A stretch of DNA of 64,000 nucleotides from positions 32,012,790 to 32,076,789 of the forward strand of contig NC_079516.1 of NCBI RefSeq assembly GCF_000801105.2. The letters are read 5' to 3'. This DNA comes from Raphanus sativus. Lineage: Eukaryota > Streptophyta > Magnoliopsida > Brassicales > Brassicaceae. A program made the position numbers and the translations under genes. How positions within the stretch are numbered: position 1 is the first letter of the stretch; the number at the start of each line of letters is the position of its first letter. The notes beneath the pieces were generated by a model that was not told the origin of the DNA, made no database searches, and saw only the letters and a program-made list of their open reading frames with translations. This document shows positions 33,169-45,128 of this stretch, piece after piece.

Positions 33169-34156
33169 GAACGAAACTTAGGTTCATTTGCTGGGATAAA
33201 CTAAAATTAGGTTCACTCTCTCGGATAAACTTTTAAATTCACATCACTTTTAATAAACAATCAAAGTGTTATCTAGATTAATGATTAAAAAATATTAGAT
33301 AATTTAAAAAGAAATCAGAATAATTAAAAAAAATAGGTCAATTTTAATGATGCTAACGCCGTCAACTAAATCCTAAACTCAAATTTTAAACCCTAAACTA
33401 AAATCTAAACCTAAACCTTATACCTTAAACTCAAATCCTAAACCCTAAATCCAAACCATAAACCATATACACAAAACCTAGACTCCAACCCAAACTCTAT
33501 ACACTAAACCCAAACTCTAGACCATAAACCTAAATTTAAATCTTAAACTCAAAATCTAAACCGTAAACTCAAATCCTATACCTTAAATCTTAAATCCAAA
33601 TTCTAAACCCTAAAACCAAAACCTAGACTTTAAACTCAAACCCCATATCCTAAATCCAAAACTTAGACCGTAAACCCAAATCGTATATCCTAAATGTTTG
33701 ATTAATTTTGATGTTGTTCCTTTGGAATTTAAGGATAGAAATTAAGGTTTGATTTGAGATTTTGGGGTTTGGATTTACGGTCTAGGGTTTGGGTTTAAAG
33801 TATAGATTTTCGGTTTGGGGTCTAAGTTTTGGGTTTAAAATTTATGGTTTAGGGTTTAGGATTATGTCTAGGATTTGGGGTTAGGGTATAGGGTTTGGAT
33901 TTAGAATTTAGTATTTAGGTTTAGAATTTAGATTTATGATTTATGGTTTAGGTTTAGAATTTTGGTTTAGGGTTTAAAATTTTAGTTTATGATTTAGGTA
34001 ATGGCGTAAACATCGTTAAAATTAACATTATTTTATTTTTTTAAAATTATTTTTGACTTTTAAAAGTTATTTAATTTTTTAATCACTAATCTAGGTGACA
34101 TTTTTGTTTGTTATTAGGGGAGAAGTGAATTTAAAGGATGAACCTGAGTCTTGTTC
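33169..34156. mobile_element. Foldback element with telomere-like core (988 bp)
   Basis: The two halves are inverted copies. The left end GAACGAAACTTAGGTTCA pairs with the right end (reverse complement GAACAAGACTCAGGTTCA). Further in, ATCTAGATTAATGATTAAAA pairs with ACCTAGATTAGTGATTAAAA, and GATGCTAACGCCGTCAACTA pairs with GATGTTTACGCCATTACCTA. The core of the left arm (33365-33690) is a degenerate array of CCCTAAA-like words; the right arm (33720-33990) has the complementary TTTAGGG-like words. The result is a nearly 500-bp-arm hairpin. No coding frame and no clear target duplication. Confidence 0.65.
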
Positions 34157-34297
34157 CTTTTCTAATACATACACAATCGATTTGATGCTCAATATTTTTT
34201 ATTTAAAAGAACCTAAGACATTATAAAACCTCTCAGTTCTATTGGCCACAGCTTTATCTTCAAATTTCACTACATATCACACTTGCATCAGAAATAA

Positions 34298-34314
34298 TAC
34301 CTCTCCCATATCTC
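34298..34314. repeat. 17-bp target duplication, left copy
   Basis: TACCTCTCCCATATCTC, repeated exactly at 35167-35183, flanks the non-LTR insertion. Length and position fit target-primed reverse transcription. Confidence 0.85.
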
Positions 34315-35166
34315 TTTTTTTTCCTCTAAAGATTTTATTATTAAAGGGCTGGTCCAAACTGGTCAAACCCAAAAGATACAAACAGCCCGAAGGCCACACT
34401 TACAACAGTAAGCCCGACATAAGGGCAATTAAAACATGGGCCAAGCCCAACCAAAGACCAAACGGTGAAAGCGCTCAGCCACGTGTCTGAACACATCGCG
34501 GATCAGCCCACGTGTCCCAACTGGTCACCGCTCGAGACACGCGTCTCTCTTCCACCGAAATCGGGGACCAAATGCCGGAGAAATTTTACGGCCGCCTCTC
34601 CCCCGCAAAGCACCAGATCCATACCGGAGAATCGTCTTCTCCACCATCTTTGCCGACGAACTCACCTCCAACGACTGTATTGAAGGTATAGGATTGCGAC
34701 GGACCCCTAACTCCAAAGAAATACGCCGCAAAGGTAAGCAGCGCTTCGCCGGACCACATCAATAGCATGCGTCTTCTACGCATCTATCATATTTTCCTCC
34801 ACCACTTTCATCGGAGAGCATCGAGAGATATCGATCTCATCCTAGACCCGAGTCAACAAAACTCGGTAAAACAACACCAACCGTCGGCCGTCATCACCAG
34901 AAGAGAAGCAACGACGCCAGAGTCAAAGCCGGACAGCTTTCGCCGGATAGGAAACACCGCCGGAGTCAAAAGTTCGGGAACAACCCGAGCCGATACAAAC
35001 TAACTAAACACGAAAAGAAAAAAGCTTAAAAACGGAAAGCCGGACCGACTGTGGCTGTGGGAGCCCACCCGTCGGCCGGAATCAGAAAACACGGCGGAGT
35101 TTGTTCTTGAGAGGGGTCATAGGATTTCTAAAGAGAGAAGTCCCCCGAACTGTTCTATAGAAATTT
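34315..35166 (-). mobile_element. Non-LTR retroposon (short LINE derivative), 0.85 kb
   Basis: Bounded by the 17-bp direct repeat at 34298-34314 and 35167-35183. At the left edge T-rich TTTTTTTTCCTCTAAAG represents, on the minus strand, CTTTAGAGGAAAAAAAA, an A-tail preceded by AATAATAAAATC as in plant LINE 3' ends. The body is GC-rich (CGCCGG and CCGGCG words), which contrasts with its AT-rich surroundings, and resembles LINE 5' UTR sequence. No ORF2/RT domain, so it is an internally deleted or non-autonomous copy. A processed transcript from a host gene is an alternative. Confidence 0.65.
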
Positions 35167-35183
35167 TACCTCTCCCATATCTC
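35167..35183. repeat. 17-bp target duplication, right copy
   Basis: Exact copy of 34298-34314. It marks the 5' boundary of the minus-strand retroposon. Confidence 0.85.
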
Positions 35184-35321
35184 AAAAGAGAAATAATTTA
35201 TGAAAATATACGGAACAAATCCAACGTCACTAATGACCTAGCACCAAAACTAGAGTACATCACACGAACCAATGACCACCACAGCGTAAGACCTGGCCTC
35301 GCCGGTCGCCACGCGCTGTCC

Positions 35322-35754
35322 ATGGAAACAATTGTTCGAGCTCCGTCTTTCAACTTTCCGCAAAAAATAGCCACCGTAATCACCAGAATCAAAGCCAATG
35401 CCGTCTATTTCCATACAAACCACACCATCTTTGTCCTCTTCTCCGTGTTCCTAAGTCTTGTCTGGAATCCCTTGTCACTCCTAATCCTACTCGTTATAAT
35501 CGGCGCGTGGCTCTTCCTCTACTTCCTCCGTGATGAACCACTCACTGTATTCGACCGAGAGATCGACCACCGTGCGTGTCGTCCTTATTTCCATGTCTAT
35601 TCTCACTCTCTCGATCCTTTTCTTTACCGATGCAAAGCTCAATATTACGGTGGCCGTCGTGTTAGGTGTGGCGGTTGTATTGTCCCACGCAGCTGTTAGG
35701 AAAACAGAAGATATGTACCAAAACGAAGATGAAACCAGTAGTTTACTTCCCTAA
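35322..35754 (+). pseudogene. PRA1 family protein, frameshifted
   Basis: The frame from ATG 35322 encodes IKANAVYFHTNHTIFVLFSV, FLSLVWNPLSLLILLVIIGA and WLFLYFLRDEPLTVFDREID: the two N-proximal membrane segments and the conserved F-L-RDEP motif of PRA1 (prenylated Rab acceptor) proteins. After about 35570 the family sequence continues one frame over: VVLISMSILTLSILFFTDAK, LNITVAVVLGVAVVLSHAAV, then RKTEDMYQNEDETSSLLP to TAA at 35752-35754. A one-base indel near 35570 thus breaks the gene. The usual N-terminal 50-80 residues are poorly recognisable; the frame is open upstream without ATG. PRA1 proteins act in ER/Golgi vesicle traffic with Rab GTPases. A sequencing error at the frameshift would make it a real gene. 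Confidence 0.8.
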
Positions 35755-36208
35755 GTACAAAATGATCTTCATTTGCTAGATTATTTCACATTATTAATTA
35801 GTTCAATTATTTAGTTGCGAGTCTTTTCAAATCTGTTATCACTAAAATGTTGTAGCTACCATTGTTTATTAAGGTTTTTGGTTGTTTGTTTTCTTTGATA
35901 TAGCTATTATATCTGTCCCATTTTCTCTATAACCACTACCCTATACATGTATTAGTTAGGTTGATACCAGAGTCGTGAAAACTTGAATGACGGATAATGT
36001 CCAACTCCGGTTTGGTTTAATATAGCTAGATGAAGTGACAGCAATTGCTGGTAGGCAGTTAATAGCAATCAAGAAAAAATATTTTTTTATCATTCCATAT
36101 AGTTTCAAATTCTTCAAACTCAAAATAAATTATCTTACTGCAAAAACTTTTCCTTGCAACTAGTGGTGGGTAATTAAAAAACATTAAAATCAAGATATAC
36201 AAAATAAA
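35755..36208. other. 3' flank of the PRA1 gene, no gene
   Basis: AT-rich; probable 3' UTR and intergenic DNA. No repeat recognised. Confidence 0.4.
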
Positions 36209-37000
36209 TCTATATATATAAAGTAGACTTTTACCTCTTCTTGTGACATGTGGAAAAAAGATTTGATGGCATGTGTCCTCATGTATTTTGTTTTTACATT
36301 TTAGGTCTTTCTTCATTTACATTACTATAATTTGGTCAAATACTTTGTAAATGTGCATTTTTGTTCTTTGATTGGTTCCAAAATTCATAATCGTAACGTT
36401 AACCCCTATTTCACACAAATGAATCTTAAATACAATTCATCATATCTAATCTTTCTCGCAAAAACCATCATCAAAAAGTTTGATAATCTATTTTAATAGT
36501 TACTAAAATTCAAGATAAATAAAGAAATTAGCAAAATAATATAAATATATTTTAAATATTTAATCTATTCACAAATAAAAATAACATAAATTTTCACTAT
36601 TTTATTATCTTTTACTATTTTCTATTATTTCATTTACAAATTATATATTTATTTTACTATTAAAAATAAAAATATAACCAAACTAAGAAGAAGAAACTAA
36701 AGTAAATTATATAATCTAAACCTAAAACCTCCACAATCATAGAGAAAAGCAAAATGTCATAGTAATACTAACTCAATAAAGGTCCAGAGTTGAAAGGAGA
36801 TTAAGAACGAAAAGTAACTTAACTCAAATTATTATAGAGTGGTTTGGCCCTAATATACATAGGTCAAAAAGGGTAGAAAGATAAAAAAATTGAAAGAAAA
36901 CAATACCCCAAACACAAAGAAGCGTGACCAAATACCAACACAAAGAACCAAAAAAACGGATCAGAGAATTTGAGAATCTAAAGTGAAGAGCTCACGGTTT
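36209..37000 (+). mobile_element. Probable Helitron 5' end
   Basis: TCTATATATATAAAGTAGAC followed by TTTTACCTCTTCTTGTGACATGTGG and a long AT-rich tract resembles the 5' terminus of Brassicaceae Helitrons (TC start, TCTATATA..., then a GACATGTGGCA-like word). The preceding base is A, as expected for A/T target sites. No matching 3' hairpin-CTAG was found downstream before the copia relic, so its right limit is set only by the start of that element. Confidence 0.4.
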
Positions 37001-37029
37001 TGAAGGAACCTCAGAAGTGAAGAGCTCAC

Positions 37030-40000
37030 GGTTGGACTACCTAGCGTCAAAATTTGAGAATCTAAAGATGGAAGAACATGAATCAATTGAGGAATTCAGC
37101 TCGCAACTTAGTGGTATAGCTCAGGAGTCATTAACCTTGGGAAAAAATTTAAGGATAAAAAGTTGGTCAAAAAATTTCTAAGATGTCTTCCCTCCAAGTA
37201 TACTGCATACAAGGCAGCCATATATGTATCTCTCAACACAGATGAGATAAGATTTGATGAATTTGTAGGGATGCTTAGAGCTCATGAGATGGAAATCTAC
37301 GGAGCAAAGAAAGAAAAGGGAGTGCACTTGTATCACAAGATTCTGGCAAGAAAGAAGAAGATGACAATGATCCAATCAGTCTACTAGTCAGATGATTTGA
37401 TAAAGTTCTTCACAGAGATGAGATGAGACAGAGAAGAGGAAGTTCATCACGGCATACTGCATAAGTTGAGAAACGCACATCTGAGCCGGAGAAGATTGAT
37501 CAAAAACAGAAGTTCAATGCGATGAGTGCAAAGGCTATGGACACTACAAAACTGAATGTCCCACTATCCAAAGGAGAGAAGTTAAGTGTTACAAATTCAA
37601 GGAAATCAGTCATACTTAGCTGGAGTGTGCCAATGATCAAAAGAGGCGACAAGAGAAATCACTGATTGGAATTGATGAGATTGAATTTTAGGAAGATAGT
37701 GATGAAGAGGAATTGGCCAATTTTGTAGCTCTCATTGGCATCACAGAGTTTGTGGAAGGCGAGACAGACACTGATGATGACCAATCAATAGCTGATGAGG
37801 ATACATGAATTGAATATCAGGAGCTATGTCAAATTGTGGTTCATATTGGGAAGGAGAACCTTTGTCTCAAGAAGGAAAAAAACCTGGTTGGAATACATTG
37901 TAGTGAGTCTCAGAAAAGAATTAGATGATAAAAGGAAGAAAGGGCTGAGCACTCCGGATCTAAAGAAGGAGAACATATGACTCGCTACCCTGGTTGATAC
38001 ACTGGATAAACAAGTGAAAGCCGAGAAGGTGAGAGCATCCGAGCTGCACTCACAGTTAGAGCATCAATACAAGGCAGTCAGAATGCTTACTGATCAAAGG
38101 AGCTTGACAAAATCCTAAGTTTGGGAAGAAAAAAGCAGACATCTCGAGGACTGGGATACAATGGGTATGGAGAAAGTGATACGGGACCCATCAAATTTGT
38201 TCCAAGCTCTAACACTGAGGGAAAATCAACAAAAGAAGGCACTATATCAAAGGCTGCAGCAAGGGTAGTGAAGAATACCCAGATGTATCAACGACCAGTA
38301 ACCCATCAAGTGAAAGGATGCTACTGCTTTGGAAACCATACCACATCAAGGAGAAATATTATCACTATTGAGAGAAAGTCAACCAACTGGTAAAACAAGG
38401 GAGATACTAGTGGAATGGTTCTCGTAAACAGGTTTGGATCAGGAAGTCTGACATAAGACGCACTGTGTCAAAACATACTCCACATGGGTCTCACAAGGGA
38501 TTAAGATGCAGCATGGCACTTGTATCAGAGGATGAGAGTCCATGGTACTTCGACTATGGATGTTCTCGCCATATGACAGGAACACGTGAGCATCTCAGAG
38601 AGTTTAAGCCACTGAAAGGAGGAAGAGTTATGTTTGGAGATGGAATTCAAGGGGGTATCAAAGCGAAAGGAAAGATTGCTGAATCTAGACCCTTGCTTAA
38701 CAATGTTTACCTGGTCAAAGGCCTAAAGGCGAATCTAATAAGTATCAGTCAACTGTGTGATGAATGATTGACGGTTCAGTTCACAAGGAAATATTGGAAG
38801 GCGCTGAATGATCATCCTACATGGAGTACTATCTGGAAACAACTATTATGTATGGCAGGAGACACAACAGTGTTTTGTTGTTCATGATGAAACAAATATG
38901 TGACATCAAAGACTGGAGCATATGAACATAAGACAAATGACCAATATTTTCAAGAATGGTTCGGTCAGAGGTGTTCCTCAACTGGAGGAGACAGACGAGA
39001 AAATATGTGGACCATGCAACCAACAAAAGCATGTCAAAGTTCAGCATAAGGCGATATCCAGCCAAAAGATCTACTTGATATGATACACATGGATCTAATG
39101 GGTCCTATGCAGACGGAGTATATCCAGGAAGAAATATGTTCTAATTCTGGTTGATGACTACTCACGGTTCACTTGGATCAGATACATTATGGAAAAGTCT
39201 GATACACTGGAAAGCTTCAAGATATGGGTTCTCAAAGTCACGAATGGAAAGAAAAAGTTGAAGCAAATTCGCAGTGATCATGGGGGAGAGTTCCAGAATG
39301 AAGCAATGACCACTCTTTGTGAAACACATGGTATGAACCAGCAGTTTGTTGCACCTAGAACTCCTCGACAGAATGGAGTGGTAGAGAGGAAGAATTGAAC
39401 TCTACAAGAAATGACAAGAGCTATGATGCATGGAAACAATGTGCCAACAGATGTTCTGGGAGGAGGCTATCAGCACAACCTGTTATATCATAAATCGTGT
39501 TTATGTTAAAAAAGGAACAATGAAGACTCTGTATGAACTCTAGAAAGGCAAAATGTCATCTCTCAGTTACTTTCAGTTACAAGGAGCATCTCGGAAAGTT
39601 TGATGCAAGAAGTGATGAAGGAATGTTTCTGGGATACTCAGAGAATAGCTCAGCATTCAGAGTATACAACACGAGGTCTTTGATGATCATGGAGTCGGTG
39701 AATGTCGTGTTCGATGATGTTGCAGCAGTTCAGTGGGAGAAAGATGAGGAGCAAGTGAAAATTGCACCATCTGATACATACAATCATCCATCAACTGAAT
39801 CAGTAGTTGATGCACCGTCTGTATCAGAGGTAACAGAGGAAATTGGTACTCCGAGTGTCACAAGAATCACTCTTCAAGGGACATCATAGGAAATATGGAT
39901 GAAGGGAGAAGAGCAAGAGGTGTGAAAATCAACTTTACAGAGATGGTGCAATCTGCATGCTTCGTCTCATCTATTGAGCCAAGAGATCACACTGAAGCAC

Positions 40001-40209
40001 GCTCTGATGAATTATGGATCCAAGCCATGGAGGAAGAGCTCGAGCAGTTCATCAGAAATGATGTGTAGGAGTTGGTGGAAAAAATAACACATAGTGGGAA
40101 CCAAATGGATCTTAAAAAAAAAGATTGATGAAAATGGAATTTGTGGTTAGGAACAAAGCTAGGCTGGTGGCTCAGGGGTACTCTCAAATCGAGGGAGTTG
40201 AGTTTGAAG
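37030..40209 (+). pseudogene. Copia gag-protease-integrase (5' half), decayed
   Basis: Gag: KFENLKMEEHESIEEFSSQL near 37050 and KKFLRCLPSKYTAYKAAIYV (37163-37387, UBN2-type), zinc knuckle CDECKGYGHYKTEC near 37508, second knuckle damaged. Protease: SPWYFDYGCSRHMTGTREHL near 38549, with DYG where copia usually has DSG. Integrase: ILVDDYSRFTW near 39140, IRSDHGGEF near 39270, and PRQNGVVERKN then TGA near 39397. Start of RT: LWIQAMEEELEQFIRNDV near 40010, then QIEGVEFEE up to 40209. Numerous stops and frameshifts. The coding sequence resumes exactly after the solo LTR at 41670. No 5' LTR recognised. Confidence 0.8.
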
Positions 40210-40214
40210 AAACA

Positions 40215-41669
40215 TGATATCACTCAAATTACCCTAAGGAGTGATTTATACTCTCTCAAATAAGAGGTCGAGTTGTAGCACTTAGGGATCGAATCCACAG
40301 AGAGCTAGGGCACACACTAGACTAGAGATATTAAGATTTAGTTAGGCTAATAGTTTAAAAGACAGTAAATATAATATAGAAATAAATAAAACAGTAAACA
40401 AGATGAACAAGACAATTGTTCAGCTTGGCAGAGATTTGTTTGATGGAAGGAGAAATAGTTAGACTTAGGAATTTATCAATCAAGAGATTCAAAAATTCAT
40501 TCAAGGATGCTATAGGTTTATAGATTCATTCTAGAAATCGATTTTAATAAGTAAGTAATCCAGCTTTCACATGCAATTACTAATCAGATGCCTAAGTCTT
40601 TGTCCCGGCTGTCGCACGCGAACAAGGAGTGAGTATCGATCGATGCTATGGCCTGAGCGTCGATCGATACTACCTCAGACAATCATTAACGACCTAATCG
40701 AGTATGTTCAATTAGATTCCTAGACCAACTATCGTATGCGCTTAAGTATCTAATCCAGCAGAGCCCGGGTTCCGTTAATTGATGGTACTTTCGTACCTCT
40801 CAATTATCCTATGATTCTAGGTCAAGCAATCAGTCACACTGTCGTGCTTTTCTAGCTACTCTAGATCCTAGTATTACAAATCACCCTGGAATAGAGATCT
40901 ATAGATAACCTAGCAATCCTAATTTATTATCATTTTGACATTAAGCTCATAAAATCCCTAAACCTAACAAGATAAATTACTCAGACATGGAAACAATAAC
41001 AGAAATCATAGTCTGAATAATATAATAGAATATAAATCAGTGATAAAACGAATGGAGTTCCAATCAATCTCTGAAGGAGAGTTGATCTTCTATCCAAAAC
41101 CTAAAAGAAAATAATAGAATAAAGCTTAAAGAGTGTGGCCGTCAACAATGGCTTAGAAAACACATAAATAGAGTTTATGGTCGTCCATGAGTATTTTGGT
41201 AACTTTGTGGTGGCTCCTGGCTTAAATCGATCATAAAATATGTTTGGTCCACATTCTGACATCCATATCGATCGATATACATTTTGTTACATCGATCGAT
41301 ATGCATTCTCTTCTTGACAGCTTCCTCTCACGAGGCAGACTGACCACTCTTCAGTAAAACAGGCATAACTTCTGATCTAACCGTTGGATTGACCTCTGAC
41401 CGGTGGCATTGGAAAGATAACTCTAATCTATATCTTGTGACAAAATATCAGATAAATTTCACTGTAGGAAGGTCTCTATACATAGCTAACCATCTGATGC
41501 GTCTGTGCAGCTCTGCACTCAAAAGGCTCCAAAAGACACCAAAATCACCACTTTCCTCTGAAACATCCCTGAACATGTAAATACTCTAAACAGACTCTAT
41601 ATAGTAGTAAATAGTATCTAAAACACTTATATACCATGGGTAAAATCGGATCAAATTCATGGTATATCA
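40215..41669 (-). mobile_element. Athila-type solo LTR inserted in copia RT (1455 bp)
   Basis: Starts TGATATCACTC and ends GGTATATCA (TGATAT...ATATCA inverted ends). It is flanked by AAACA on both sides (40210-40214 and 41670-41674), a 5-bp target duplication. Removing it restores the copia reading ...VEFEET|FAPVARLESIR. It belongs to the same LTR family as 18058-19414, 43703-45128 and 48835-50260 but is diverged from them. It has TCGATCGAT motifs near 40637, 40662, 41268 and 41293. A solo LTR forms by recombination between the two LTRs of a full element. Confidence 0.95.
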
Positions 41670-42973
41670 AAACATTTGCACCAGTGGCCAGATTGGAATC
41701 CATCAGATTGTTCATTGGAATGGAGGGCATCATGAATTTCACCGTGTTTCAAGTGGACGTCAAAAGTGCATTATTGAATGGGATGCTTGAAAAGGAAGTC
41801 TTTTTGCATCAACAAAAAGGGTTTAAAGATGCAACCAATCATGAGTATGTCTACAAACTTAACAAAGCTCTATATGGCCTGAAGCAGGCACCTCGAACCT
41901 GGTATGAAAGATTGACAAGCTTCCTGCTTAATAAGGGATACATCAGAGGAAGTGTGGATATGACGCTTTTCGTGCTAAGGCATGAAACAGAAATGTTAGT
42001 AGTGCAGATCTACATGGATGACATCATCCTTGGAGGAACATCCAAACATCTGGTGGATGCCTTCATTCAAGATATGACTTATGAGTTTGTAATGAGCATG
42101 GTGTGAGAGCTAAAGTACTATCTGGGATTGCAGATACAATAGACGAAAGAATGGGTGTTTATATCACAAAGCACCTATGAAAAGCTCTACTAAAAATATT
42201 TCAACTTGACCACTGCAAGGAGGCAAGAACACCGATGAGTTGCACCAATAAGATCTGCAAGGATGAAGATGGTGAACCAGTTTACACAAAGGTGTATAGA
42301 GAAATGATTGGTAGCCTGCTATATCTCACAGCTAGCCGACCTGATCTAAATCTGAGTGTGGGGATATGTGCTAGATATCAAGCGAAACCAAGGAAGTCTT
42401 ATCTTGAGGCAAATAAGCAAATCATTCGGTACGTCAAAGGCACCGCCAACCTTGGGATTTACTACTCAAAAGAGTCAAATGGAAACCTTGTTCGATACTG
42501 TGATGCAAATTGGGCCGGAAGTGTAAATGATCAGAAAAGCACCAGTGGAGGATGTTTCTTTCTCGGGAACAGTCTGGTGGCATGGCTAAGTAAGAAGCAG
42601 AATTATGTGTCATTATCTACAACAGAGGCAGAGTATATTGCTATTGGAAGTTGCTACATGCAGCTGATGTGGACCAAGGAAATGTCTGCTGACTACGGAA
42701 TAGACACTGGATCATTTCTGGTCTACCGTGACAACTAGAGTGCTATTATATCAAAGAATCCATTGCAACACTCGTGGACCAAGAACATTGACATACGACA
42801 TCACTTCATCAGGGAACTAGTAGATGAACAGCAGGTAGTGATTGAACACGTTGTCACGGAATTACAACTAGATGATCTTTACACTAAACAACTTGATCTT
42901 AACCATTATGTTACTCTTCAAAACTCCGTTGGGGTTTTTGAAACGTAACAAGTTTGTCTGAGTGTACAGGGGG
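41670..42973 (+). pseudogene. Copia RT and RNase H (3' half), copy A
   Basis: Continues the RT split by the solo LTR: FAPVARLESIRLFIGMEGIM, FQVDVKSALLNGMLEKEVFL, ALYGLKQAPRTWYERL, VQIYMDDIILGGTS (catalytic YMDD near 42010). A TGA near 42104 and further stops near 42140 and 42194 break it. RNase H resumes at 42235: YLTASRPDLNLSVGICARYQ, RYCDANWAGSVND (DAN where DAD is usual, GAT to AAT), LSTTEAEYIAIGSC, and after a TAG near 42736, KNIDIRHHFIRELVDEQQVV. It ends at TAA 42946-42948. 42974-43702 is probably the start of the copia 3' LTR (TGACAGAAGGGC after GTACAGGGGG). Confidence 0.85.
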
Positions 42974-43702
42974 TGACAGAAGGGCTGATGCAGATGCGTC
43001 TTGAGTTCAGATTTTGTCTTCCATCAGAAGCGAGTAGTGGAAAAAGCTGCCAAATATGCCGTCACGATCTCAAAAGGTACATGTTTCGCATCGAGAGGGC
43101 AACAAAGAAAAAGGGGAAGAAGATGTTCCTTGTATCATGACATCAAAAAGGGAGTAAAAGAATACTCTTGGCACAAGAATCTTCTGGTATCCTAACATCA
43201 AAAACGGGTACACGGAAGAGCAACAAAAGAGAAAAAGAAGAAGAAAGAAGTATCATTCAACCCCCAAGCCCTTTCATGACGAATAAAGATTGAAAACTGA
43301 GTCAGGACATGATGAAGGCATATTTGTGTGAAAGCTCGACATGAAAAAAGTCTGATGACCAGATGATGATCTAGTAGAGCAAAATGGTGCAACTATGGAA
43401 GAAACTATGTCAACTTCTAGATCATGCGATGAACAATTGTCAAATGGGAAAAGGTAGAAATATAAATTGTCTCGTGCTTAAATAAATATTTAATATGTGT
43501 GACACGTGTTACCTTATTGCTTGTGTGTTGTGAGTACTAACATTTTCTATTGTCTAAGTGATTGTGTCAGCATTGGTCTTTGAGAAAAGCTATTAATTTA
43601 TGTCATCAAGTGTCATAGTAGAACAAGAAAGTTTCGACCAATCAAGACATGAGTAGACAAGACTCACCGGCATAGAGAAAAGGAAAGAGAGATCGCGTGG
43701 GA

Positions 43703-45128
43703 TGATAGAACTCAAATTACCTTAAGGAGTGATTTATACTCTCTCAAATAAGAGATCGAGTTGTAGTACTTAGGGATCGAATTCACAGGGAGCTAGGGCA
43801 CACACTAGATCTAATAGTTGTATGATTAAACTAGGCTAATAGTTTGTAAGATAGTAAATATAAATAATGTAGTAAATAAAGCAGTAAACAAGTTGAACAA
43901 GACAATTATTCAACTTGGCAGAGAGTTGTTTGATGGAAGGATGGTTTGCTAGATCTAGGGTTTCTATTCAGGAAGTCAGGATTATAATGATATAGAGACT
44001 AAAACATGATATTATAGAACTCAACTTATAAGAATAACCGATCAACTCTCGTTGCCTAGGTTATCTATTACTAGATCCAAGAACTCCAACTCTCGTTGTC
44101 AATTCTAGGAAAGCATCGATCGATGCCGGATTAGGCGTATCAATCGACAAGCTTTGTGTCGTACCGATCGATGTTTCTATAGGAGAATCAATCGATACGA
44201 TTCTATTAAGATTTTAGTGCGGGTTGATAACGTGTTCACTAGGGTTGATAAATCAGCTCTCGCTTGTTTCTAGCAAGTCCTAGGTCAGAGAAGATATATC
44301 AGACAATAAATCTATAATCAAGTTCAGGGTAATTACTTCTAAACAAGCATTAATAACAATCTTCAAAGATGAATATCACAACTTAGCAAATCTATATTTT
44401 GGGCTAATCCCACATAACCTATCTGAACCCTATACCTAACAGGTGGATCTATTTAGACATGACGTTTGTTACAGAAATCATAGATGAATAGATGAAATTG
44501 CAATAGAATAGATGTGAAAACCAAAGGAGTTCCAAGAGGACTCTGAAGGAGTTCCTCTCTTCTCTCATAAACTAAAAACAATGAATAAAAGAAAACTTAG
44601 CCGTCCATAATGGTTTAGAAATCACATAAATAGGGTTTCTGGTCGTCCAAGGATATATTGGTAATTTGTGGTTGTTTCTGGACTTCAGTTGGTCATTAAA
44701 CATACTCGTCCCGCATTCTGGCATCCAAATCTATCGATATGCAGTGTGCTGCATCGATCGATATGCATTCCGCTTCTCGACAGCTTCCTCTCGCGAGGCA
44801 GACTAACCACCCTTCAGTAAAACGAGCATAATTTCTGCTACAGGATGCTGATTGACCTCAAACCGGTGGAATTAGAAAGCTAACACAAATCTCTATCTTG
44901 TGTCAAAAGATGGACGAAATCTAACGGTGGTAAGGTCTCCATCCATAGATAAATCCGACACATCTCTGCAGTTTTGCACCAAAAGGCTCCAAATGACACT
45001 AAAATCACCACTTTCCTCCAAAACGTCCATGTACCTGTAAATACTCTAAATAGACTATATATTATAGTAAATAGTATCTAAAACACTTATATATCATGGG
45101 TAAAATCGGGTCAAAATCATGGTTATCA
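43703..45128 (-). repeat. Athila-like 3' LTR, minus strand, copy A (1426 bp)
   Basis: TGATAGAACTCAAATTACC at the left and ...CATGGTTATCA at the right. In element orientation it begins TGATAACCATG and ends GAGTTCTATCA. It is directly preceded, in that orientation, by the polypurine tract AAGTCTGGGGGAGT (45129-45142). It interrupts the copia 3' region at 43702. It contains several TCGATCGAT motifs (for example 44116, 44164 and 44755). Confidence 0.9.

Noticed and set aside
33365..33990. True interstitial telomere tract
   Set aside because: The words are degenerate and arranged as inverted arms of a foldback element, not a homogeneous TTTAGGG array.
35198..35398. 66-codon minus-strand frame
   Set aside because: Shadow of the PRA1 coding frame on the opposite strand.
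43001..43392. Small frames after copia RNase H
   Set aside because: They lie in the probable copia 3' LTR, show no family likeness, and recur unchanged in copy B only because of the duplication.
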